Assembly: GCF_902809865.1 (NCBI RefSeq)
Contig: NZ_CADDWH010000001.1
Coordinates: 186,001-250,000 of the forward strand
Source: Halobacillus sp. Marseille-Q1614
GTDB taxonomy: Bacteria > Bacillota > Bacilli > Bacillales > Halobacillaceae
DNA length: 64,000 bases
Direction: 5' to 3'
The notes beneath the pieces are model-generated. The model did no database searches. It was given only the letters and a program-made list of their open reading frames with translations, and had not been told where the DNA came from. Below are positions 42,542 to 51,522 of this stretch, piece by piece. The stretch's first letter is position 1, and every line of letters begins with the position of its first letter. The position numbers and the translations under genes were made by a program.

Positions 42542-44701
42542 TTAGTCTGATAAATTAAATTTCTTCGATTGGACATCTCGACTGTTTCCTCCGACGAACA
42601 CTTCAAATTCGCCAGCGTCACTCTTGTACTCCATATCCGCATGATGGTAGCGTAATTGCTCTTCACTAATTGTGAATTCTATTTGACGTGTTTCTCGGGC
42701 TTCAAGATAGATTTTCTTAAAGTCTTTCAATTCCTTCAGCGGGCGTACGACTTGTCCTACAAGGTCTCTTACATAAAGCTGCACGGTTTCCTCACCGGCT
42801 GTATCGCTCGTGTTTTTTACATTAAGCCTTACCCTTAATGGCTCCTCTTTTGTTATTGTCTCAGATGACAGTACAGGTTCGCTATATTCAAAATTGCTGT
42901 AGCTGAGGCCGTATCCGAATGGGAACAAGGCTTCGTTTGGATTATCCAAGTACTGGGAGACATATCGTACTTGAGCATCAGGAGCGTCTTTTGGACGACC
43001 GGTATTGTAGTTGTTGTAGTAGACAGGAACTTGTCCTATTGAATATGGGAATGACATGGATAGCTTTGCTGAAGGATTAACTTCTCCAAATAAAATATCA
43101 GCGAGTGCGTTTCCTCCTTCAGTTCCCGGATACCATGCTTCGACGACGGCGTCTGCGTTTTCGATAATTTCTTTTACGTCAAGCGGGCGTCCATTAAATA
43201 AGACAGCGACTACTGGTTTACCCAGTGCTTTGATTTTTTTCAATAAATCAACCTGGACTTTAGGAATCGTGATTTCCGCACGAGATCCGGCTTCTCCGCT
43301 CATATCAGAATGTTCGCCAATTGCGAGGACGATCGTATCCGCCTGCTTCGCTTTCTCAACAGCTTCTTGTAGCTGTTCTTCTGTTCCTGTTTCAATCTCA
43401 CAACCATTAGATATCAGTAACTGATCTTCAGTCACGTGATTTTTCATGCCTTGATCTAGTGTAATGGTATCTTCCGGAGCTCCTGCCCAAGACCATGGAC
43501 CTAAAATATCGGTACTGTTGGAAAAAGGGCCGATCAGTGCGATTTTTTCTTTTTTCAGAGGCAGAACGTCTTCGTTTTTCAAGAGAACGATAGATTTTGA
43601 GGCAAGATTTCTGGCGGCCGCTCGGTGCTCAGCAGATAGAATAAATTCTTTTTCTGCTTCTTCATCTGCGTCACGATATGGATTCTCAAATAATCCTAAT
43701 TTTTTCTTCAATGTAAGAATTCTTAAGACGGCTTCGTCTACTAAATCTTCGGTCAGCTTTCCTTCCTCAATCAGCTCACTGATATGATTCACGTAGCAGG
43801 AGGTCATCATTTCAATATCGACTCCGGCTTTTAAAGCTTGCTCGGCTGCTTCTTTTTCATTGGCTGCGACGCCGTGAGGAAGCAGTTCTTTGACAGCACC
43901 CCAATCGGAGATCAACACACCGTCAAATCCCCATTCTTCCCGTAAAAGGTCACGCATTAATGCTTTGTTTCCGGTAGAAGGGATACCGTTTAAAATATTA
44001 AATGCCGTCATTACCATTTCACAGCCTTCGTCCAATGCTGCTTTATACGCCGGCAGATAGGATTCACGCAGCATCCATTCAGACATGTCGACCGTATTGT
44101 AATCTCTTCCACCTTCAGGTGCCCCATAGGCTGCAAAGTGTTTGACGCAGGCAGCTACTTTATAGTTGTCGCTCTCTAAATTTCCTTGAAACCCTCGAAC
44201 AAAGGCGCGGGCAAACGTACTATTTAAAAAAGGATCTTCGCCTGTTGATTCCATTACACGTCCCCACCGTGGATCACGTGACAAATCAACCATAGGTGCA
44301 AAGGAAACATGTACCCCTGAAACGGCTGCCTCTTTGGCTGCGATGGCTGAGCTTTGTTCAGCAAGTTCCACATCCCATGAACATCCGATCGCTAAGGGGA
44401 CAGGGAAAATGGTTTTAAAGCCATGGACGATGTCGGACATGATTAAAAGAGGAATACTCAGCCGATGATTTTCCAAATGCTTTTTTTGAATGTTTTTAAT
44501 TTCAGAAGCTCCTGAAGCTCCTAATACAGAACCTGCTTTTTTTATATCTTCATCACTAATCCCCATATCCTGCATTGGACCCGTAATTTGTCCGCGATCG
44601 GAAGCGCCTTCAAAAAAAGGTGTAGCTAATTGAACGAGCTGTCCTGTTTTTTCTTCCAGCGTCATTTGATCTAGTAATTCTTTTAATTGATGATCGGTCA
44701 T
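42542..44701 (-). CDS. GH3 beta-glucosidase (BglX-like), cytoplasmic
   Basis: 719 residues. (beta/alpha)8 domain with MSDIVHGFKTIFPVPLA, KHFAAYGAPEGGRDYN and the nucleophile Asp266 in GVLISDWGA. A second alpha/beta domain follows (VLAIGEHSDMSGEAGSRAEI, probable acid/base region), then a fibronectin-III-like C-terminal domain. No signal peptide, so it acts on sugars already imported. AGGAGG precedes the ATG. Divergent from the sugar importer at 44926, with similar operators in front of both. Confidence 0.9.
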   Translation of the reverse strand: MTDHQLKELLDQMTLEEKTGQLVQLATPFFEGASDRGQITGPMQDMGISDEDIKKAGSVLGASGASEIKNIQKKHLENHRLSIPLLIMSDIVHGFKTIFPVPLAIGCSWDVELAEQSSAIAAKEAAVSGVHVSFAPMVDLSRDPRWGRVMESTGEDPFLNSTFARAFVRGFQGNLESDNYKVAACVKHFAAYGAPEGGRDYNTVDMSEWMLRESYLPAYKAALDEGCEMVMTAFNILNGIPSTGNKALMRDLLREEWGFDGVLISDWGAVKELLPHGVAANEKEAAEQALKAGVDIEMMTSCYVNHISELIEEGKLTEDLVDEAVLRILTLKKKLGLFENPYRDADEEAEKEFILSAEHRAAARNLASKSIVLLKNEDVLPLKKEKIALIGPFSNSTDILGPWSWAGAPEDTITLDQGMKNHVTEDQLLISNGCEIETGTEEQLQEAVEKAKQADTIVLAIGEHSDMSGEAGSRAEITIPKVQVDLLKKIKALGKPVVAVLFNGRPLDVKEIIENADAVVEAWYPGTEGGNALADILFGEVNPSAKLSMSFPYSIGQVPVYYNNYNTGRPKDAPDAQVRYVSQYLDNPNEALFPFGYGLSYSNFEYSEPVLSSETITKEEPLRVRLNVKNTSDTAGEETVQLYVRDLVGQVVRPLKELKDFKKIYLEARETRQIEFTISEEQLRYHHADMEYKSDAGEFEVFVGGNSRDVQSKKFNLSD

Positions 44702-44726
44702 TTTTGTCTTCCTCCTAGTATGGTTA

Positions 44727-44786
44727 TTCGAAACGTTTCAATAATCTCATGGGTAGAAGTATAAGCGTGGTACTTCATTTCGTCAA
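44727..44786 (-). promoter_or_regulatory. GH3 promoter with LacI-type operator
   Basis: On the minus strand: -35 TTGACG (44786-44781), 17-bp spacer, -10 TATACT (44763-44758). The dyad TTGAAACGTTTCGAA (44741-44727) lies just after the start point. The core GAAACGTTTC also occurs at 44887-44896 before the importer gene, so one LacI protein probably controls both. Confidence 0.85.
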
Positions 44787-44848
44787 CTAGAATTCACCCT
44801 GACTTATACTTGGTTTTATTGGAAATTAAGTAAATTCAAAAAAATGTG

Positions 44849-44898
44849 TTGAAAGCGGATTCAATATTCAGTACAATAAATTTATCGAAACGTTTCAA
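44849..44898 (+). promoter_or_regulatory. Sugar-importer promoter with LacI-type operator
   Basis: TTGAAA (44849-44854), 17-bp spacer, TACAAT (44872-44877), then TCGAAACGTTTCAA (44885-44898) across the start point. Same palindrome core as in the divergent GH3 promoter. Confidence 0.85.
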
Positions 44899-44925
44899 CG
44901 AAAATTTAAAAGAGGGAGTTTTATT

Positions 44926-46161
44926 ATGAAAACGAAATTGTTTGCCTTTCTGGCCGTCGTGTTATTAGCGGGTATGTTAGCAGCTTGTTCAAATGATTCA
45001 TCTTCAAGTGAAGGTGATAATGAAACCGTCACCGTGTGGGCGATGGGTGAAGAAGGAAAGAAGCTTAAGGAATTCAGTAAAGGATTTGAAGAAGATAATC
45101 CGGATCTTAAAGTTGATGTTCAAGCGATTCCATGGGATACAGCTCACGATAAATTATTGACAGCTGTAGCTTCAGGTAATGGACCAGACGTTGTCCAGCT
45201 GGGGACAACATGGGTGCCTGAGTTTGCGGAGGCTGGAGCACTTCTTGATCTATCTGAATACACGGAAGACTATCCGTCTTTTGCAAAGGAAAACTATTTT
45301 GAAGGTTCCGTTTCTACTATGGAATATGAAGATCAAATTGTAGGAATTCCTTGGTATGTAGATACACGAGTGCTTTACTACCGGACGGATTTGTTAAAAG
45401 AAGCAGGGTATGAAGAAGCTCCGAAAACGTGGGACGAGCTTAAAGATGCGGCAAGCACTTTAGCGGACCGCGGGGAAGGTTCTTTTGGACTCGATATTGA
45501 CCGAAACGACCAGATCACTCCATTTATTTTTGCCTGGCAGAATGGCTATGAAGCCAACCTTGAAGAAAAACAGCTGAATTTTGAGTCGCCGGAATTCAAA
45601 GAAGCGATTGAGTATTACACAAGCTATTTTGAGGAAGGAATCAGCCAGAAACAGAAAGGTGTCGATATCGTACAAGGATTTAAAGAAGGTACGAAGCCAA
45701 TGTTCTTCAGCGGCCCGTGGATGATCAATATTATTAATGATCAGGCTCCCGATATTGAAGGGAAATGGGCAACAGCTGTCATGCCTGAGAAAGAAACGAA
45801 TACTTCCAGCATGGGCGGTGCCAACCTGTCTATTTTCGAATCATCTGATAATGTCGAGGGTGCTTTAAAATACATCTCTTATCTGACAGAAGTAGATACT
45901 CAGATGGAATGGCTGGAAGAATCTAATACCCTTCCTTCCCGTACAGAAGCATGGGAAGAGGATGTTATGACCGAAGACCCAATGTATGCAACGTTTGGTA
46001 AACAGCTTGAAGATACAAAGCCTGGATTGCAGACACCTCAATTTGAACGTATTGCTCAAGAATTTTTAGGATCGATTGAGCGCATTGTTGAAGGCGGGGC
46101 AGATATTGATGAAGAGTTGGAACAGTTCAATCAAAAAGCCAATGAGCTTATTGAAGAATAA
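44926..46161 (+). CDS. Sugar ABC transporter substrate-binding lipoprotein
   Basis: 411 residues, MalE/UgpB-type (family 1). Lipobox LLAGMLAACS, lipidated Cys21. The mature part reads VTVWAMGEEGKKLKEFSKGFEEDNPDLKVDVQAIPWDTAHDKLLTA (in sections), GPDVVQLGTTW and FFSGPWMINI. It captures an oligosaccharide outside the membrane for the two permeases downstream. No ATPase is encoded nearby; a shared MsmX-type ATPase is expected. A hairpin after the stop (46168) would give more binding protein than permease. Confidence 0.9.
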   Translation: MKTKLFAFLAVVLLAGMLAACSNDSSSSEGDNETVTVWAMGEEGKKLKEFSKGFEEDNPDLKVDVQAIPWDTAHDKLLTAVASGNGPDVVQLGTTWVPEFAEAGALLDLSEYTEDYPSFAKENYFEGSVSTMEYEDQIVGIPWYVDTRVLYYRTDLLKEAGYEEAPKTWDELKDAASTLADRGEGSFGLDIDRNDQITPFIFAWQNGYEANLEEKQLNFESPEFKEAIEYYTSYFEEGISQKQKGVDIVQGFKEGTKPMFFSGPWMINIINDQAPDIEGKWATAVMPEKETNTSSMGGANLSIFESSDNVEGALKYISYLTEVDTQMEWLEESNTLPSRTEAWEEDVMTEDPMYATFGKQLEDTKPGLQTPQFERIAQEFLGSIERIVEGGADIDEELEQFNQKANELIEE

Positions 46162-46167
46162 ATAAAG

Positions 46168-46212
46168 GATGATGGGGTGAAGGGATTTTCTTTCACGCCA
46201 TCATCATTTTTT
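46168..46212 (+). terminator. Intra-operon terminator/attenuator after the binding-protein gene
   Basis: GATGATGGGGTGAA (46168-46181) pairs with TTCACGCCATCATC (46192-46205) with one mismatch, followed by T6. Partial read-through would keep permease levels low. Confidence 0.75.
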
Positions 46213-46257
46213 AGGGGTTATATCAACTACTCGGATGATGAGGATAGGTGGGTAATT

Positions 46258-47154
46258 ATGAACAAGTTAAAAAACTTATATCAAAATAGACATCCTTATA
46301 TATTCATTGCCCCGGCCGTTCTTTTGCTGACGGTCTTCAGTCTGATTCCGATCCTTGTCGCCTTTGTTATCAGTTTTTCAGATATGAATTTAAAAGGGCT
46401 GGCGGATTGGTCTTCAATTACATTTATCGGACTGGAAAACTATAAGGATTTGTTTACAGACGATACATTTTTAAAATCGGTCTATAACACATTGTTTTAT
46501 GTCATAGTCGGTGTGCCGCTTGTGATCGTATCTTCATTATCGATTGCTTTGCTGCTGAACTATGGAACCAACAAAATTTTCACCGTGTTTCGAGCGGTGT
46601 ATTATATGCCGTCCATAACCAATATCATCGCTGTGGCCGTCATTTGGGGCTACCTTTATAACACGGAATATGGCCTGTTTAACTATTTACTTTCCTTACT
46701 GACGGTAGATAACATTCCGTGGCTGGAAGAGCCGACCATCGCTAAGTTATCGCTCATCCTTTTAGCGGTATGGAAAGGCATCGGGATTAACATGATCATC
46801 TTCCTTGCGGCTTTGCAGGGGATTCCGAAATCTTATTATGAAGCAGCGGAAATGGATGGAGCCAATCGATTGCAGGTGCTTTTTAATGTGACACTCCCTC
46901 TTTTAAGGTACGCGACCTTTTTTGTCACCATTACAACACTGATCGGCTGGATGCAGTTTTTCGAAGAACCATTTGTTATGACAGATGGAGGACCATTGGA
47001 TGGGACGATTTCCATAGCGCTGTTTATTTATAAAGAAGGTTTCCAATTTAGTGAATTCGGCTATGCAGCTGCCGGGTCCTTTATATTATTTGCCATGATT
47101 ATTATCGTCACAATGATTCAATTCAAATTTAGAAAATCAGATACACAATATTAA
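46258..47154 (+). CDS. Sugar ABC transporter permease (MalF-like)
   Basis: 298 residues, six membrane helices, EAA loop YYEAAEMDGANRLQVLFNVTLP near residue 205. ATG 46258 with AGGTGGG upstream; the frame opening at 46177 overlaps the hairpin and is not used. Pairs with the permease at 47173. Confidence 0.9.
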   Translation: MNKLKNLYQNRHPYIFIAPAVLLLTVFSLIPILVAFVISFSDMNLKGLADWSSITFIGLENYKDLFTDDTFLKSVYNTLFYVIVGVPLVIVSSLSIALLLNYGTNKIFTVFRAVYYMPSITNIIAVAVIWGYLYNTEYGLFNYLLSLLTVDNIPWLEEPTIAKLSLILLAVWKGIGINMIIFLAALQGIPKSYYEAAEMDGANRLQVLFNVTLPLLRYATFFVTITTLIGWMQFFEEPFVMTDGGPLDGTISIALFIYKEGFQFSEFGYAAAGSFILFAMIIIVTMIQFKFRKSDTQY

Positions 47155-47172
47155 GGAAAGGAGTGGAAGCTG

Positions 47173-48003
47173 ATGGCTTTAACTAAAAAGAAGAATAAGA
47201 TGGAAAAATACCTCGTGCTTACGCTATTAATCCTGGGTGGAATTGTCGTTTCAATTCCTTTTATATGGATGATTTCCAGTTCATTTAAGCCGGAAAGTGA
47301 AGTGCTGGCCATCCCGCCAACAATTTTTCCTGAAAACCCTACACTTGAGAATTACATCAACCTTTTTACAAACATGAATTTCACTGTCTATTTACGAAAC
47401 ACATTAATCATTGTCTTCTTCTCATTTATCGGCCTATTATTTAATGCGATGGCCGGATATGGTTTTGCCAAGTATCAATTTAAAGGCAGGGAAAAGGTGT
47501 TTTATCTTGTGTTAGCGACTATGATGATCCCAGGTCAGGTGACAATGATCCCTGTTTATTTGATTTTGAACGAAATGGGACTTACGAATACAATGACAGG
47601 GATTGTCCTTCCGGGGCTTGCGGTAGCGTTTAGCATTTTCTTATTCCGCCAGTTCATGACAACAGTGCCTGACGATCTACTCGAAGCAGCGCGATTGGAT
47701 GGTGCGGGTGAATTTTATATCTTTTTCAAGCTTGTCGTACCTATTGCGAAGCCGATATTTGCCGTGCAGGGGATCCTTACCTTTATCGCCGGATGGAACA
47801 GCTTCCTATGGCCGCTAATCATTGCAAATGATGAAAGCCTTTATACTTTATCTGTCGGACTTTCTTTACTGCAAGGCCAGTATGCCAATAACTTCGCACT
47901 GCAGATGGCCGGTGCCGCATTTATGGTCGTTCCGATTATCATTATTTTTTCCTTCTTCCAGAAGTACATCGTGGAAGGATTTACAATGTCAGGAATTAAA
48001 TAA
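47173..48003 (+). CDS. Sugar ABC transporter permease (MalG-like)
   Basis: 276 residues, six membrane helices, EAA loop LLEAARLDGAGEFYIFFKLVVPI near residue 175, and the MalG-type end IVEGFTMSGIK. AAAGGAG lies before the ATG. Confidence 0.91.
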   Translation: MALTKKKNKMEKYLVLTLLILGGIVVSIPFIWMISSSFKPESEVLAIPPTIFPENPTLENYINLFTNMNFTVYLRNTLIIVFFSFIGLLFNAMAGYGFAKYQFKGREKVFYLVLATMMIPGQVTMIPVYLILNEMGLTNTMTGIVLPGLAVAFSIFLFRQFMTTVPDDLLEAARLDGAGEFYIFFKLVVPIAKPIFAVQGILTFIAGWNSFLWPLIIANDESLYTLSVGLSLLQGQYANNFALQMAGAAFMVVPIIIIFSFFQKYIVEGFTMSGIK

Positions 48004-48039
48004 GTTCGTTATGTCATCCTAAAAATAAGTACAATGAAA

Positions 48040-48056
48040 TGTAAGTATTCGTTACA
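48040..48056 (+). promoter_or_regulatory. Palindrome before the first lacI-type gene
   Basis: TGTAA-N7-TTACA (48040-48056), partly resembling the GTAAC-type sites near 50211. It may let the second LacI protein, or this one, control the gene at 48077. Confidence 0.4.
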
Positions 48057-48076
48057 AAAGGGAGCAGGAGTTAAAG

Positions 48077-49066
48077 ATGGCGACAATTAAAGACGTAGCA
48101 AAAAGAGCAGGAGTGGCGGTCTCCACAGCCTCCTACGCATTAAACGGAATCGACAAAGTAAGTTCCGCCACCATTGAAAAGGTATTAAAGGCAGCTCAGG
48201 AATTAAACTATAAAAAAAGTGGTTTTGCGTCTGATTTAAAGCGTACCAAAACAAATACAATCGCATTGATTTTAAGTGATTTATCCGGTCCTTACTATTC
48301 TGAACTGATCAAGGGAGTTCAAGAAGTAACGGCTTCCAATGGTTATGATCTCATTGCCTGCAGTTCAGTAGGAGGAGATAAGTCAACAGCTTCTAAATTT
48401 TTGAAGGAAAAGAGAGTCGATGGAGCGATCGTCCTGGCTCAAAACATTACAACAGAGCTCATTAAATCTTCCGCAAGAGAAGACTTCCCTGTTATTGTGC
48501 TCGATCGTGAAGTGGATAGTCCGTATGCTGTCCACGTTGAGGTTAATAACTGGCAGGGCGGGTATGAGGCAACAGAATATATGATCAATAAAGGTCACCG
48601 CACCATTGCTTATGTGAGCGGACCTTTGAATTCCCATGATAATGAGGAACGATTCAAGGGGTACTTAAAAGCGTTAGAACACCATGACATACCTTATCAA
48701 TCACGCTGGAAAATCGGAGGGGAATTCACACGTGAAGGAGGCTACCGTGCGACGAAAATGCTAATTGCCCAGCAGAATCTGCCGGAAGCTATTTTCTTTG
48801 CTAACGATGAAATGGCGATTGGCGGGCTTCAAGCGTTTTCTGAGAAAAAAATTAAGGTTCCGGAAGATATCTCGGTTATTGGATTTGATGATATTCAGTT
48901 ATCTGAATATGTCCACCCGCCTCTCACAACCGTAAAACAGCCGAAATACGAAGCCGGCGCCCTTGCCGTTCATTTAATCTTTCAATTGCTGGCCGGAGAA
49001 AAAGTAGAAAAAACATACAATCTGGCAACAGAGTTCGTCGAACGTCAATCTGTGAAAGAAAAGTGA
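48077..49066 (+). CDS. LacI-family regulator of the GH3/importer operons
   Basis: 329 residues. The HTH begins MATIKDVAKRAGVAVSTASYALNG, and a hinge helix and a periplasmic-binding-protein-like sensor follow (IALILSDLSGPYYSELIKG; SVIGFDDIQLSEYVHPPLTTV). Last gene of the importer operon, so it most likely binds the CGAAACGTTTC sites upstream of that operon and of the GH3 gene. Effector sugar unknown. Confidence 0.9.
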   Translation: MATIKDVAKRAGVAVSTASYALNGIDKVSSATIEKVLKAAQELNYKKSGFASDLKRTKTNTIALILSDLSGPYYSELIKGVQEVTASNGYDLIACSSVGGDKSTASKFLKEKRVDGAIVLAQNITTELIKSSAREDFPVIVLDREVDSPYAVHVEVNNWQGGYEATEYMINKGHRTIAYVSGPLNSHDNEERFKGYLKALEHHDIPYQSRWKIGGEFTREGGYRATKMLIAQQNLPEAIFFANDEMAIGGLQAFSEKKIKVPEDISVIGFDDIQLSEYVHPPLTTVKQPKYEAGALAVHLIFQLLAGEKVEKTYNLATEFVERQSVKEK

Positions 49067-49075
49067 TAGAAAGTG

Positions 49076-49135
49076 GGTACCAGGTACCTAGAGAAAAAAA
49101 GAAAAACCCCCTCATCCGATCTGGGTGAGGGGGTT
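49076..49135. repeat. GGTACC-type repeat, copy 5, joined to a bidirectional terminator
   Basis: GGTACCAGGTACC (49076-49088) and the tail TAGAGAAAAAAAGAAAAA are followed by CCCCCTCATC ... TGGGTGAGGGGG. Same module as 42474-42538, including TCTGGGTGAGG. Separates two convergent lacI-type genes. Confidence 0.85.
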
Positions 49136-49162
49136 CGTGCTATATTTTACTTTCTGTTTACC

Positions 49163-50176
49163 TTAGATTTTCTGTGTTGACTCCCGCACGATCAGCTCAG
49201 CCGGGAGCAGTAGCTCCTGATAGGGCTCATCTGGGTTCTCTGTTCGCCAAAACAGCCTTTCTACCGCATTCTGTCCAAAGGCTTTAAAGCTGATATCCAT
49301 AGTAGTAATCGATGGAGTCGAAAGCTGAGACAGCTGTCCGTTATCAAAGCTGCACACTGAGGCTTCACCTGGAACTTGAATACCGTGCTGTTGTAAGCCG
49401 GACGTTATAAGATAGCCGAGCCCGTCATTTACACAAAACCAGGCGGTCGGCTTTTTTACCAGCTGGCCAATAAAGTGGTTAATGATATTGCTTTCTTCAG
49501 GGGCGTCTGTAAACAAATATTCTTTTTGCGTTTCGAGACCGAATTCTTTATGGGCGAGTAAAAAACCTTCCAGACGCTCCTGATAGCTTGGGGAGAATTC
49601 GGTGTCTCCGATAAACGCAATTTCTTGGTGGCCCAGTTCAATTAAATGCTGAACGGCGGCATAAGCGCCGAAACGGTTATTTGTTAAAATTGCGTCGGCT
49701 TTAATATTAGGATGATGATGATCGATTAACACAGTAGGTATCCCTGTATCAAGCACCTTCTGAATGTAGGTATTGCTTATATGAGAGAGGATAAGAACGC
49801 CCTCTACTTCTCTGTTTTTAATAAAAGAGGGAAGCGTAAGTGATTCTTTGGCCTGTTGATTTATGGACTGAATCAGCAGGTTTTTGTTTCGTTTATTGAC
49901 TTCCTCTTCAATTGTTAAGTAAATTTCTCCAAAAAAACTTCTCATCGAAAAAGCAAAATCGGAGGCAATTAAGGCGATGTTTCCGCTTTGGTTCCGTGTA
50001 TGACTGCGGGTTTGAGTAGAGCGGTTATAACGGTAGCCGAGATCCTCAGCCACCTTCTGAACTTGCTTTCTTAATTCTTCACTCACTCCGGGCTTGCCTG
50101 TTAACGCTTGGGAAACGGAATTCTTCGATATATTAAGCTGGTTGGCAATGTCTTGCATTGTCACTTTTTTTGCCAT
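49163..50176 (-). CDS. LacI-family regulator of the GH130 operon
   Basis: 337 residues from ATG 50176 (MAKKVTMQDIANQLNISKNSVSQALTG), with GAGAGG upstream. A sensor domain follows (NIALIASDFAFSMRSFFGEIYL; VCSFDNGQLSQLSTPSITTMDI). Divergent from the GH130 operon. Its own upstream region and the operon promoter carry GTAACGTTAC-type palindromes, different from the GAAACGTTTC sites of the neighbouring regulator. Confidence 0.9.
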   Translation of the reverse strand: MAKKVTMQDIANQLNISKNSVSQALTGKPGVSEELRKQVQKVAEDLGYRYNRSTQTRSHTRNQSGNIALIASDFAFSMRSFFGEIYLTIEEEVNKRNKNLLIQSINQQAKESLTLPSFIKNREVEGVLILSHISNTYIQKVLDTGIPTVLIDHHHPNIKADAILTNNRFGAYAAVQHLIELGHQEIAFIGDTEFSPSYQERLEGFLLAHKEFGLETQKEYLFTDAPEESNIINHFIGQLVKKPTAWFCVNDGLGYLITSGLQQHGIQVPGEASVCSFDNGQLSQLSTPSITTMDISFKAFGQNAVERLFWRTENPDEPYQELLLPAELIVRESTQKI

Positions 50177-50208
50177 GAAGAAAAACAACCTCTCTATAAA
50201 AATCATTT

Positions 50209-50377
50209 TTGTAACGTTACTTAATAATATACTTTATTGTTAGTGTAAACACAATAATTTAGTAATATAAGGGATCAATAAAATTATTTGTTGACATTAC
50301 AAATGAGAGTTGTATAATCATTTGTAAGGTTACTAATTCGACAAATAACGAGATTTTAAATTATTTTGTAATGTTAT
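50209..50377. promoter_or_regulatory. Divergent control region with three GTAAC-type operators
   Basis: TTGTAACGTTACTT (50209-50222), TTTGTAAGGTTACTAA (50321-50336) and GTAATGTTAT (50368-50377) are variants of one dyad. The operon promoter is TTGACA (50291-50296), 16-bp spacer, TATAAT (50313-50318), so the second site covers its start point. The first site lies between the lacI promoter and its start codon. Confidence 0.82.
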
Positions 50378-50427
50378 TTTTATTAGAATTGAAAGGGCTT
50401 ACAAAAAAGAATGGAGGAAATACAAAA

Positions 50428-51522
50428 GTGATAAATGTGACACGGTTAAAAACAAACCCGTTAATCACACCGGATGATGTGACTCCTTATCATGACAATC
50501 ATGAAGTTATCGGAGTGTTTAACGCTGGTGTGGCAGAGTATCAAGGAGAAACTCTTCTTTTATTAAGAGTAGCAGAACGGCCGATTTCGGACAATCCAGA
50601 TATCGTAAACGCGCCGATCATTGATTTTTCGTCAGGAAATAGAAATTTGAAAATCATCGAACTTAATAAGCAGGATTCAAAATATGACTTTTCAGACCCG
50701 CGGACGATCCGCTATCAGGAGAATGGGGCGACAGCTTACTTAACTTCGCTTTCTTATATTCGTCTGGCTAGAAGTAAAGATGGCGAGGAGTTCACGATTG
50801 ATTCTGAACCATTTATCTATCCAGAGACTAAGCATGAAACTTGGGGGGTTGAAGACCCGCGTGTGACGCTGATCGACGATACATATTACATCCAGTACAG
50901 CGCAGCTTCGCAGCTTGGCATTGGAGTGGGCCTCATTACTACAGAGGACTTTCAGACATATGAACGTCATGGTTTAATGCTTCATCCTGAAAATAAAGAC
51001 GCAGCGATTTTTCCTGAAAAAATTAACGGAAAGTATTACACGCTTCATCGTCCGGTTCCAAAAGGAATTGGAAGTCCGGAAATCTGGATTGCCGAATCCA
51101 GGGATTTAATTCATTGGGGCAATCACCAGCACTTACTCGGCTTGAGTGAAGATGGATGGGACAGCGGACGAATTGGAGGCGGAGCCGTTCCTTTTAAAAC
51201 AGAGGAAGGCTGGCTTGAAGTCTACCATGCTGCTGATAAAAACGACCGTTACTGTTTAGGAGCTTTACTTCTGGATTTAAATGATCCTTCTAAAGTACTG
51301 GCGAAAACTTTCGAGCCAATTTTAGTTCCAGAAGCTGATTATGAAGTAAACGGCTTTTTTAATCAAGTAGTTTTCACGTGTGGCGTCACGTTACAAAATC
51401 GTAACGTTCGCGTTTATTATGGAGTAGCTGATACGTCGATGGCCGCAGCTGATATGAGCATTGATGACATTTTAGCGAAGCTGACTTACTTAAAAGTGCC
51501 TGAAGGCGGGGCGGTGGAATGA
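50428..51522 (+). CDS. GH130 glycoside phosphorylase/hydrolase (beta-mannoside type)
   Basis: 364 residues from GTG 50428 (GGAGG upstream); the frame opening at 50371 would cover the operator. Five-bladed beta-propeller: NPLITPDDVTPY, FNAGVAEYQGETLLLLRVAERP, the catalytic Asp region WGVEDPRVTLIDD, and GRIGGGAVPFKTEEGWLEVYHA. GH130 enzymes cleave beta-mannosidic links, mostly by phosphorolysis. Arg and His residues that would bind phosphate cannot be judged without alignment. Overlaps the next gene by 4 bp (ATGA). Confidence 0.88.
   Translation: MINVTRLKTNPLITPDDVTPYHDNHEVIGVFNAGVAEYQGETLLLLRVAERPISDNPDIVNAPIIDFSSGNRNLKIIELNKQDSKYDFSDPRTIRYQENGATAYLTSLSYIRLARSKDGEEFTIDSEPFIYPETKHETWGVEDPRVTLIDDTYYIQYSAASQLGIGVGLITTEDFQTYERHGLMLHPENKDAAIFPEKINGKYYTLHRPVPKGIGSPEIWIAESRDLIHWGNHQHLLGLSEDGWDSGRIGGGAVPFKTEEGWLEVYHAADKNDRYCLGALLLDLNDPSKVLAKTFEPILVPEADYEVNGFFNQVVFTCGVTLQNRNVRVYYGVADTSMAAADMSIDDILAKLTYLKVPEGGAVE

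Noticed and set aside
43056..43787. Two plus-strand open frames inside the GH3 gene
   Set aside because: Antisense to conserved GH3 domains, without ribosome binding sites.
44727..44898. CcpA cre boxes
   Set aside because: The GAAACGTTTC dyads are two bases shorter than the cre pattern around the central CG, and a LacI gene is in the operon.
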